A stretch of DNA of 64,000 bases from Microbacterium ginsengiterrae. GTDB taxonomy: Bacteria > Actinomycetota > Actinomycetes > Actinomycetales > Microbacteriaceae. Numbering within the stretch: position 1 is the stretch's first letter; each line of letters starts with the position of its first letter. A program made the translations under genes and the position numbers. Shown here piece by piece: positions 16,262 through 23,451 of this stretch. The stretch lies in NCBI RefSeq assembly GCF_014205075.1, contig NZ_JACHMU010000001.1, positions 2,480,001 to 2,544,000 on the forward strand, written 5' to 3'. The notes under the pieces are model-generated. The model ran no database searches, was not told the origin of the DNA, and saw nothing but the letters and a program-made list of their open reading frames with translations.

Positions 16262-17266
16262 TCAGCGCTGCGGGCTGAGGAGATCCGGGTGGTGGATCTC
16301 CGCCACGTTCGGGTGCGCACGCAGTCGATAGCGAAGCGCGTTCTCGCCGTAGAGGCCGTGGATGGGGCTCGCGTCGTCGTCGCTCACTCCGCGGGAGGCG
16401 GCCTTGAGGTCTGCGGGCAGCTCGATGATGGGCACCTGTGCGTCGAGCGCCGGATTGAAGAAGAACGGCACGGAGATGCGGTCCTCAGGAGCCCGTGGGG
16501 AGACGACCCGGTGGTTGGTCGCCTTCAGGTAGCCGCCGGTGGCGTACTCCAGCATCTCGCCGATGTTCACAACGAACGCGCCGTCGACCGATGGGGCGTC
16601 CACCCAGGCGCCGTCGCGCTCGACCTGCAGCCCGCCCTTGCCCGGTTCGACCCACAGGAGCGTCAGCACTCCGCCGTCCTTGTGGGCCCCGACCCCCTGC
16701 TGCGGCTCCGGAGCATCGGTGCCGGGGTACCGGACGATCTTGAGCAGTGTGGCCGGATCGGCGAAGCTCGCGTCGAAGTGCGACTCGTCGGCTCCGAGCG
16801 CCACTGCCCAGCTGCGCAGGAGACGGCGCGCGACCGCGGTGAGCTGCGTGAGCCACTCCTCTGCGACCTCGCGAAGCTCGGGTTGGGCGGCCGGCCAGAG
16901 ATTGGGGCCGGTGAGACGGTTGAACGCCGGACCATCCGTCACGGGTGCGCGCTCCGGCCCGATGTCGATCTGCTCGCGCCAGTCGACCTTTCCCTGGGTG
17001 AGCTCCCCACCGGTGCGCGTGTATCCGCGGAAGTGCGGGCTCTTGACGTTCTCGATCGTCAGCTTGTCCTCTTCCGGGAGGTCGAAGAAGTCGCGGGCGG
17101 CGCGGTGCAGCCGGTCGAACAGCTCCGGGCTCACGCCGGTGCCGGTGAGGTAGAAGAAACCGACGTCGTGCGTCGCGGCGCGCAGGTCGTCGCGGAACTG
17201 CGCGGCGGCATCGGGGCCCTGGTCGAGCAGGGAGAGATCGAGGATCGGAAGGTTCAGGTCGGGCAT
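16262..17266 (-). CDS. Isopenicillin N synthase-like Fe(II)/2-oxoglutarate dioxygenase
   Basis: Non-haem iron oxygenase of 334 residues. The facial triad is present as H195-x-D197 (GAHKDGG) and H252 (TNHRVVS), and the co-substrate clamp R263-x-S265 (RISVPFF) is intact. The N-terminal DIOX_N region shows GFFYLTGTGV. The family includes ethylene-forming, gibberellin and many uncharacterised bacterial hydroxylases; there is no linked biosynthetic cluster, so it should not be read as antibiotic synthesis. ATG 17266 lies 6 bases after TACTCT (leaderless). Confidence 0.88.
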   Translation of the reverse strand: MPDLNLPILDLSLLDQGPDAAAQFRDDLRAATHDVGFFYLTGTGVSPELFDRLHRAARDFFDLPEEDKLTIENVKSPHFRGYTRTGGELTQGKVDWREQIDIGPERAPVTDGPAFNRLTGPNLWPAAQPELREVAEEWLTQLTAVARRLLRSWAVALGADESHFDASFADPATLLKIVRYPGTDAPEPQQGVGAHKDGGVLTLLWVEPGKGGLQVERDGAWVDAPSVDGAFVVNIGEMLEYATGGYLKATNHRVVSPRAPEDRISVPFFFNPALDAQVPIIELPADLKAASRGVSDDDASPIHGLYGENALRYRLRAHPNVAEIHHPDLLSPQR

Positions 17267-17272
17267 GTCCTG

Positions 17273-17278
17273 AGAGTA
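17273..17278 (-). promoter_or_regulatory. -10 element of a leaderless promoter (dioxygenase)
   Basis: TACTCT, CAGGAC, then ATG 17266. Confidence 0.5.
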
Positions 17279-17378
17279 CGTTCCGTCGCCTCGATCGACG
17301 AAATGTGTTTCGCAATATCGCGGTCCCGTCGGTCACGTTCGCGAAGAGGCGGGCGATCGGACCTGTTTTGTTACCCGG

Positions 17379-18506
17379 TCAGCGTTCGATCCTGCGCCGC
17401 GACCCTGTGGGGTCGTCTCGCCGAGAGGTCTCGGCCAGCCGCGTGTCCGAGAACAGCCACGCGGCGCGCGGCTCGATCAGCGGGCGGAACACCCATCGCA
17501 CGGGTCGGGTGGCCAGAAGAAGCGCGATACCGATCGACAGCAGGATGACGGCGGGCAGCCAGATCCAGGTCGGTTCGGCGTTCCGGAGGATGCCGGATTC
17601 GCGGAACGGGTACAGCACGAAGGAGTGCAGCAGATACACGTACATCGTGTACTGACCGAACGTCGTCCACCAGTAGGTGCCGCGGGGGATCAAGGCGAAG
17701 AAGGCGAGGCTGAGGAGGAACCCGACGACGATCAGCAGGAGTCTGATGGCGCCGGACCACCACACATCCGCTCCGAGAGCCTGGTACGAGTCGTTGTAGA
17801 AGAACCAGGTGTCCAGATCGATGCTCTTCCAGGTGGCCACCCAGTTCCATGCGACGAACCCGACGCCGGCGAAGAGCGCCACGGCGACAGCGCGGAGCCA
17901 CCAGGGACGGAAATCGATGAGGCGCAGTCTGTTCACGAGATCGTGCTCGCGCACCCACCACCCGAGGACGAAGAAGGGAAGGAACCCCAGGGTGCGCGAG
18001 AGGGAGAACGTGCTGTCGACGTTGGGGAGATAGCCCGCACCGACCGAGATCAGCACGGACCAGGCGAGCGGCCAGCGCAGCAGAGCGAGATAGGGGAGGA
18101 CGAGACGGAAGATGCCGAGAGCCAGAAGGAACCACAGTGTCCACGACGGCTGTGTGAGATTGGGCTCCGCGCGCCCCTCGAACACCCACTTGGTGAGAGT
18201 CCACAGCATCTCGAAGATGAGATAGGGCAGCAGGATGTCGGTGATCACACGCGACATCTGCTTCCGGTTCGGCGGTGCGGACTTGGAGAAGTATCCGGCG
18301 ATGATCGCGAACGCCGGCATGTGGAAGGCGTAGACCGACAGGTACAGCGCCATCGCGATGTCCGAGTCGTACGTGAGTCGCTGGATGGCGTGTCCGAGGA
18401 CGACGAGGACGATGCAGGCGTAGCGGGCGTTGTCCCAGAACGGCACGCGGCGACGCGGCCGGGACGGGGCTCCTTCGGACGTGCCGGGCTGCGGGGTGCT
18501 GCTCAT
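17379..18506 (-). CDS. Acyltransferase 3 family membrane protein
   Basis: Membrane O-acyltransferase of 375 residues with about ten hydrophobic helices. The family hallmark, WDNARYACIVLVVLGHAIQ with an essential His in helix 1, is at residues 24-42, and RxxP-like RRVPF precedes it. Such enzymes transfer acetyl or succinyl groups to cell-surface glycans, teichoic acids or lipids. Unlike longer OafA forms there is no C-terminal SGNH domain. ATG 18506 lies 6 bases after TAGCCT. No glycan genes are nearby, so the acceptor is unknown. Confidence 0.85.
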   Translation of the reverse strand: MSSTPQPGTSEGAPSRPRRRVPFWDNARYACIVLVVLGHAIQRLTYDSDIAMALYLSVYAFHMPAFAIIAGYFSKSAPPNRKQMSRVITDILLPYLIFEMLWTLTKWVFEGRAEPNLTQPSWTLWFLLALGIFRLVLPYLALLRWPLAWSVLISVGAGYLPNVDSTFSLSRTLGFLPFFVLGWWVREHDLVNRLRLIDFRPWWLRAVAVALFAGVGFVAWNWVATWKSIDLDTWFFYNDSYQALGADVWWSGAIRLLLIVVGFLLSLAFFALIPRGTYWWTTFGQYTMYVYLLHSFVLYPFRESGILRNAEPTWIWLPAVILLSIGIALLLATRPVRWVFRPLIEPRAAWLFSDTRLAETSRRDDPTGSRRRIER

Positions 18507-18512
18507 CCCTGA

Positions 18513-18518
18513 AGGCTA
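18513..18518 (-). promoter_or_regulatory. -10 element of a leaderless promoter (acyltransferase)
   Basis: TAGCCT, TCAGGG, then ATG 18506. Confidence 0.5.
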
Positions 18519-18548
18519 TCGTCCGGGAATAAAGTTGATCACGTCGCG

Positions 18549-18578
18549 TTGCACCGTATACATTCAGTTGAATAGAAG
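18549..18578 (+). promoter_or_regulatory. Promoter of the CE1758/CE1759-type pair with embedded palindrome
   Basis: TTGCAC (18549-18554), 18-base spacer, TAGAAG (18573-18578). ATTCAGTTGAAT (18562-18573), with perfect 5-base arms, sits in the spacer, where a bound repressor would block RNA polymerase. The local AT content is far above the surroundings. Confidence 0.45.
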
Positions 18579-18619
18579 AGGATGTCACGGCATCCGCCTC
18601 GAGAATCCGGAGCATCACC

Positions 18620-19846
18620 ATGACCGACCAGGCAGACACCGCAGGCATCCAGTTCGGACTGTTCACGGTCAGCGACATCACTCAGAACCCCGTCACGGGT
18701 GAGACCCCGAGTGAACGACAGAAGATCAAGGACGCGATCACCATCGCGACGCACGCGGAGGAAGTCGGTCTCGATGTCTTCGCCCTCGGAGAGCACCACA
18801 ACCCGCCGTTCTGGTCGTCCTCGCCGACGACCACCCTCGCCGCGATCGCCGCGCTGACCGAGCGCATCATCCTGTCGACCTCGACGACGCTCATCACCAC
18901 GAACGACCCGGTGAAGATCGCCGAGGACTTCGCGATGCTGCAGCATGTCTCCGACGGCCGCACCGACCTCATGCTCGGCCGAGGCAACACCGGCCCGGTC
19001 TACCCGTGGTTCGGCAAGGACATCCGCCAGGGTCTGCCCCTCGCCATCGAGAACTATGCACTGCTGCGCAAGCTGTGGGATGAGGACGTCGTCGACTGGG
19101 AGGGCAAGTTCCGCACTCCGCTGCAGGGCTTCACCTCCACTCCGCGGCCGCTCGACGGCGTCGCCCCGTTCGTGTGGCACGGCTCGATCCGCACCCCGGA
19201 GATCGCCGAGCAGGCCGCGTACTACGGGGACGGCTTCTTCGCGAACAACATCTTCTGGCCCAAGGAGCACTACCAGCGTCTGATCGAGCTGTACCGTCAG
19301 CGCTTCGCGCACTACGGGCACGGCACGCCGGAGCAGGCGATCGTCGGCATCGGCGGGCAGGTGTTCATGCGGGCGCGCTCGCAGGATGCCGTGAACGAGT
19401 TCCGTCCGTACTTCGACAACGCGCCGGTGTACGGTCACGGTCCGAGCATGGAGGACTTCACGGAGATGACGCCGCTGACGGTCGGCTCCCCGCAGCAGGT
19501 GATCGATCGCTATGCCTCGATGCGCGACACGTTCGGCGACTACCAGCGCCAGCTGTTCCTCATCGACCACGCCGGGCTGCCGCTGAAGGTCGTCCTCGAA
19601 CAGCTCGACATCCTCGGTGGCGAGGTCGTCCCGGTGCTCCGCAAGGAGCTCGCCGTGAACCGTCCGGCCTCGGTGCCCGACGCTCCGACTCATGCGGCGC
19701 GCGTGAAGGCGACCTATGGCGACGGGCCCTCGCGCGAGGCGCGGCCAGGCGCGAACCGCGGTGACAACCTCACCGCAGGATCTCCGTACCAGGACACGCC
19801 GGTTCCGGCCGGCGCCGCCTTCGGCCTCGGCCGGAAGGGAGCATGA
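18620..19846 (+). CDS. Luciferase-like flavin monooxygenase, CE1758 family
   Basis: FMN-dependent oxidoreductase of 408 residues with the bacterial luciferase TIM-barrel. FALGEHHNPPFW, TTTLAAIAALTERIILSTSTT and the RTDLMLGRGNTGPVYPWFGKD stretch define the group often called the CE1758 family. The C-terminal 60 residues are hydrophilic and likely flexible. ATG 18620 follows CCGGAG at a slightly long spacing. Its stop overlaps the start of a CE1759-type FMN reductase (ATGA at 19843), so the pair probably works as a two-component monooxygenase. The organic substrate is unknown. Confidence 0.9.
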   Translation: MTDQADTAGIQFGLFTVSDITQNPVTGETPSERQKIKDAITIATHAEEVGLDVFALGEHHNPPFWSSSPTTTLAAIAALTERIILSTSTTLITTNDPVKIAEDFAMLQHVSDGRTDLMLGRGNTGPVYPWFGKDIRQGLPLAIENYALLRKLWDEDVVDWEGKFRTPLQGFTSTPRPLDGVAPFVWHGSIRTPEIAEQAAYYGDGFFANNIFWPKEHYQRLIELYRQRFAHYGHGTPEQAIVGIGGQVFMRARSQDAVNEFRPYFDNAPVYGHGPSMEDFTEMTPLTVGSPQQVIDRYASMRDTFGDYQRQLFLIDHAGLPLKVVLEQLDILGGEVVPVLRKELAVNRPASVPDAPTHAARVKATYGDGPSREARPGANRGDNLTAGSPYQDTPVPAGAAFGLGRKGA

Positions 19847-20493
19847 CCATGGCCGCACGTCGCATCGCCGTGATCTCGGCCGGACTGTCCAACCCCTCCT
19901 CGACCAGGATGCTGGCCGATCGGCTCGCGAAGGCGACGGTGGCGCAGCTTTCCGAGCACGACATCGAGGCCACGATCGATGTGATCGAACTGCGAGAGCT
20001 CGCGCACGACATCACCGACAACCTGCTCACCGGTTTCGCGCCGGCCGCGCTCGAGTCGGCGATCAACTCCGTGTACTCCGCAGATGCGCTGATCGCCGTG
20101 ACGCCGATCTTCTCGACGAGCTACTCGGGTCTGTTCAAGTCGTTCGTCGACGTGCTCGATCCCGACGGCCTCGGCGGCAAGCCGGTGCTCATCGGAGCGA
20201 ACGCCGGAACCGTGCGGCACTCGCTCGCCATCGACTACGCGATCCGCCCGCTGTTCGCGTACCTGCACGCAGAGGCCGTCTCCACCGGTGTCTTCGCCGC
20301 ATCGAGCGATTGGGGAAGCGGCGGCGACGAGGTCGCGCCGCTGAGCGCGAGGGTCGAGAAAGGCGCGAAGGAGCTCGCCGAGGCGATCGCCCGCAAGGAT
20401 GCCGCCCGTTCGAGCGACCCCTTCGACCCCGCGACCTATCTCGGCGAGGGGCGGTCCTTCGGGCACCTGCTGGGAGGTCTCGCCGGGGAGTGA
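19843..20493 (+). CDS. NADPH-dependent FMN reductase, CE1759 family
   Basis: Flavodoxin-like reductase of 216 residues that should supply reduced FMN to the preceding monooxygenase. The first loop SAGLSNPSSTRMLADRL binds the FMN phosphate; TPIFSTSYSGLFKSFVDVLD is the second characteristic segment. The start ATG 19843 overlaps the preceding stop; a second ATG three codons... two codons downstream at 19849 could also serve. The pair is conserved across actinobacteria. A strong bidirectional terminator follows. Confidence 0.9.
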   Translation: MTMAARRIAVISAGLSNPSSTRMLADRLAKATVAQLSEHDIEATIDVIELRELAHDITDNLLTGFAPAALESAINSVYSADALIAVTPIFSTSYSGLFKSFVDVLDPDGLGGKPVLIGANAGTVRHSLAIDYAIRPLFAYLHAEAVSTGVFAASSDWGSGGDEVAPLSARVEKGAKELAEAIARKDAARSSDPFDPATYLGEGRSFGHLLGGLAGE

Positions 20494-20514
20494 CCGATAC
20501 CGCACACGGATGAG

Positions 20515-20548
20515 GAAGGCGCCGACCCGTTCCAGGGTCGGCGCCTTC
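20515..20548. terminator. Bidirectional terminator
   Basis: A perfect 14-pair stem (GAAGGCGCCGACCC with its complement) and 6-base loop between the convergent stops at 20493 and 20556. Confidence 0.85.
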
Positions 20549-20555
20549 GCTGTGG

Positions 20556-20735
20556 TCAACCGCTCTTGCGTCGGAACTCGCGTCGCGTCTGCGGGGCGTT
20601 CACCGCGTGAACAGCGGAGTCGCCGTCCAGATGCGACTCACCGTTGCGGTGGTGAGCGTTCTTCTTCTCGAGCGCTTCCTTGAACTTGCGCTTGATGTCC
20701 TCTGACGAGGGGGTCGCGCCTTCTTCGGTGCTCAT
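20556..20735 (-). CDS. DUF5302 small protein
   Basis: Hydrophilic protein of 59 residues whose function is not known. The SSEDIKRKFKEALEKKN core helix and the QTRREFRRKSG tail are the signature of DUF5302, a short family found widely in actinobacteria. No membrane segment. ATG 20735 follows TAGGCT by 7 bases, which fits a leaderless message. Confidence 0.85.
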   Translation of the reverse strand: MSTEEGATPSSEDIKRKFKEALEKKNAHHRNGESHLDGDSAVHAVNAPQTRREFRRKSG

Positions 20736-20742
20736 GGGTGTC

Positions 20743-20748
20743 AGCCTA
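20743..20748 (-). promoter_or_regulatory. -10 element of a leaderless promoter (DUF5302)
   Basis: TAGGCT, GACACCC, then ATG 20735. Confidence 0.45.
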
Positions 20749-20880
20749 GTGTGCTCCTCACATCGGCGGAAAGATCCGCAGCCCGCGGGGGAGCGTCGCG
20801 TCGATTCAGGAGAATGCTTCTCGGATAGGGTGGCCTCGACCGGCCAATGACCCGACTGGCCCCTGAGGAAAGAGATCTGC

Positions 20881-22092
20881 ATGCGCGTACTCGTCACGAG
20901 TTCCCGGAACACCTTCGCCTTGGACATCATCCGCAAACTGGGGAGCCTCGGCCACACGGTCGTTGCCAGTGACACGTACGGGGGCGCTGTCGGCAGCCAC
21001 TCGAAGTACCTCGCCGCGCACGCCGTGACGGCATCGCCTCGTTTCGACACCGACCGGTTCATCGATGACATCAACAGGATCGTCGCGGAGCACGAGATCG
21101 AGTTGATCATCCCGACGTTCGAGGAGGTCTTCTACCTCGCGGCGCGGATCGCCGACCTCCCGGCCGGTGTGCGGCTGTTCTCCGGGTCGTTCGACAGCCT
21201 CGCACGCCTGCACGACAAGGCGAGCTTCAAGCGCCTCGTCGTCGAGGCAGGGGTTCCGGTGCCGGAGACGGTCGTCGCGACGGATGAGGAGTCGCTGAAG
21301 GAGGCGATCGAGCGTTTCCCGCGCTACTTCGCGCGGGCGGCCTTCTCCCGCGGCGGCGTCGGTCTGCTCACCAACACGGGTCCGTTGGCCGGGAACTTCG
21401 CTGTCGAGGACTGCAAGCCGACTCCGGACCAGCCGTGGCTCGTCCAGCCGTTCGTCGACGGTCCCATGGTCTGCACCTACAGCACGATCGTGAACGGCCG
21501 CGTCACCTCGCACTGCACGTACCGGGCACCGGAGCAGTGGGCGCACAGCACGGGGATCACCTTCCTGGCGATCGACAGCACGGACACCCTGGCGTACACC
21601 CAGCGCATCGTCGACGCGCTGGGGGAGGACTTCACCGGACAGCTCTCGTTCGACTTCGTCGACAACGACGGACAGCTCTACGCGATCGAGTGCAACCCTC
21701 GGCCCACCAACGGCGTGATCCTGCTGGAGGCCGATGACTTCGCCAAGGCACTCACCGGCGATGTCTCAGAGCCGATCGTCGTCGAGCCCGGTGTCGAGCG
21801 TCAGGTGTCGCTCGCCGTGCTCGCCGATGCCTTCGTCGAGCCGCTCCGTCACCTCCCGACGTCGCTGCACGACCTCCTCCACGTCAAGGATGTCGGGGCC
21901 GGCTGGCACGATTCCCTTGCCACGCTGTGGAGCCCGGCGACCCTCGTGCACGGCGCCAAGCTCGGCCGTGGACAGCACAAGGAACTCCTCGGAGCGCTGG
22001 GCGACGACATCGTGTGGAACGGCGAGCCGATCGACGGCATGACCGAGGCCGACGCCGAGGCTCTCGAGAGCGTGCACGCGCAGCGCGTCTGA
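20881..22092 (+). CDS. ATP-grasp ligase-like protein, substrate unknown
   Basis: Cytoplasmic protein of 403 residues of the ATP-grasp superfamily, which joins a carboxylate to an amine, thiol or other nucleophile through an acyl phosphate. The N-terminal Rossmann-like preATP domain (MRVLVTSSRNTFALDIIRKLGSLGHTVVASD) resembles carbamoyl-phosphate synthase-like proteins; the nucleotide and Mg site ends with QLYAIECNPRPTNG at about residue 270. ATG 20881 has GAGGAAAGAG upstream. It stands alone next to a peptidase-like hydrolase on the opposite strand, so no pathway is suggested. Confidence 0.82.
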   Translation: MRVLVTSSRNTFALDIIRKLGSLGHTVVASDTYGGAVGSHSKYLAAHAVTASPRFDTDRFIDDINRIVAEHEIELIIPTFEEVFYLAARIADLPAGVRLFSGSFDSLARLHDKASFKRLVVEAGVPVPETVVATDEESLKEAIERFPRYFARAAFSRGGVGLLTNTGPLAGNFAVEDCKPTPDQPWLVQPFVDGPMVCTYSTIVNGRVTSHCTYRAPEQWAHSTGITFLAIDSTDTLAYTQRIVDALGEDFTGQLSFDFVDNDGQLYAIECNPRPTNGVILLEADDFAKALTGDVSEPIVVEPGVERQVSLAVLADAFVEPLRHLPTSLHDLLHVKDVGAGWHDSLATLWSPATLVHGAKLGRGQHKELLGALGDDIVWNGEPIDGMTEADAEALESVHAQRV

Positions 22093-22098
22093 GCCCCT

Positions 22099-23271
22099 TC
22101 AGCGGCGCCGCAGGCCGCTCTCGATGCGGACTGCGGCGGCGAGAAGCGTCGTGAAGACGGCGGACAGCCCGCGGCGGGGCAGACGGTCGAGCTCCTGACT
22201 CCTCGTCGCAAGGGCACGGTGCCGACCGCGCACGAGGAATCTCACGGCGTTCAGGAACGCCGCCGGGTGCGTGTCGAGTGCACTGTGCCCGTTCCGGATC
22301 GGCACGGCGACGGCATCGCGCGCCTCGGCGGCGATGCGCCGCGCGATCACCGGGGGAGTGCGCAGGTCCCGATCGCCGACCAGGAGCATCAGGGGCCAGG
22401 GGAACCGCGCCGCTTCTCGCGCGAGATCGTACGGTTCGCCGGCGAAGGCGGGGAAGCGTCCCGCGAGGGGTGCGTACGTGAGTGCGGGATCGAGCGGCAG
22501 GCCGTCCGCGGCCGCTCCGTAGTCGAGTTCGCGGAATCCGATCGCCCCCGCCGCGGCGAACTCGTAGTGGCCAGGGACCTCCGCGATCGACTCGTCACGC
22601 GCGGCGTACGCCTCCAGTGCCCACCACGCGGGACTCAGCCGGCCCCGCAACTGGTTGCGCAGCAGAGGGCGCAGCAGACGCTCGCCGCCCAGCTCGTGCG
22701 CTGCGCGGGCGACGTCGAGAAGTCGACGATCGTCGGCGCCCCGTGAGCGCAGGCGGCGCACGGCCGTGGCGATCTCGGTGTCGGCATCCCAGAAGAGCTC
22801 GCGGATGGCCTCCCGCTGCTGGACGATCTCATCCGCCGACTGCAGAGCGGAGTCGAGAAGCATCCCGGCGACCCGGTCGGGGTGTCGAGCCCCGAACGAC
22901 GACGCGAGATAACTGCCGTAGGAGGAACCGGCGATGAACGCAGTGTCCACCCCCTCTGCGTCGAGCACAGCGGCGATGTCGTCCACGACCTCGCAGACCC
23001 ACATGGCGTCGTGCGGAAGGCGTCGCCCGTCGAGACCGTTGCGCGATCGCCCGACGCCGCGATGTTCGACCATGATGAGGTCGAGTCCGCCGCGCGCCGC
23101 CGTGCGGCGCAGGGAGCGGTACGGGGCGATCGACCCCAGGCCCGGCCCGCCCGGGATGACGACGACCGGCGTCGGTGTCCGCGGACCGGAGCGCACGTAG
23201 GCGAGATCGAACGCCGGCGAGGCGCCCATCGCGGGGCGGCGCACGCTGAGGACTCGGCCGGCTGACGTCAT
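22099..23271 (-). CDS. Alpha/beta hydrolase, proline iminopeptidase-like
   Basis: Serine hydrolase of 390 residues, family S33. The oxyanion motif IPGGPG is at residues 39-44, the nucleophile elbow is GSSYG with Ser117, and the acid and base of the triad are likely in VGDRD and NGHS near the end. The lid region from about residue 150 to 250 is Arg-rich. ATG 23271 lies 7 bases after TAGGGT. The open frame continues far upstream antisense to pnp, but codon 1 is set by the promoter and by the start of recognisable sequence. It converges on the ATP-grasp gene with only 6 bases between stops. Confidence 0.87.
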   Translation of the reverse strand: MTSAGRVLSVRRPAMGASPAFDLAYVRSGPRTPTPVVVIPGGPGLGSIAPYRSLRRTAARGGLDLIMVEHRGVGRSRNGLDGRRLPHDAMWVCEVVDDIAAVLDAEGVDTAFIAGSSYGSYLASSFGARHPDRVAGMLLDSALQSADEIVQQREAIRELFWDADTEIATAVRRLRSRGADDRRLLDVARAAHELGGERLLRPLLRNQLRGRLSPAWWALEAYAARDESIAEVPGHYEFAAAGAIGFRELDYGAAADGLPLDPALTYAPLAGRFPAFAGEPYDLAREAARFPWPLMLLVGDRDLRTPPVIARRIAAEARDAVAVPIRNGHSALDTHPAAFLNAVRFLVRGRHRALATRSQELDRLPRRGLSAVFTTLLAAAVRIESGLRRR

Positions 23272-23278
23272 GCGAGCA

Positions 23279-23284
23279 ACCCTA
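23279..23284 (-). promoter_or_regulatory. -10 element of a leaderless promoter (hydrolase)
   Basis: TAGGGT, TGCTCGC, then ATG 23271. Confidence 0.45.
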
Positions 23285-23396
23285 TGACAGCGAAGTCCCG
23301 TTCCCGGCGCTGCGGAGCGGGGCTTCACAGGGCGCGCTGATATGGTGAGCGTGGACTGCTGTGCGCAGTTCGCGTGCGCGCGTGCGCACGGGTACG

Positions 23397-23402
23397 TATG
23401 AT
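23397..23402 (+). promoter_or_regulatory. Likely -10 element of pnp
   Basis: TATGAT predicts a start near 23408 and a leader of about 43 bases. A GTGCGC/GCGCAC palindrome (23374-23389) covers the -35 position. Confidence 0.45.
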
Positions 23403-23451
23403 CTCGGTCGTCACACGGACGGACGAGTCTAAACAAAGAAGGAGAGACCTC

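Noticed and set aside
16262..17266. Beta-lactam biosynthesis because of the isopenicillin N synthase-like protein
   Set aside because: The family is broad, and no ACV synthetase or acyltransferase of that pathway is present.
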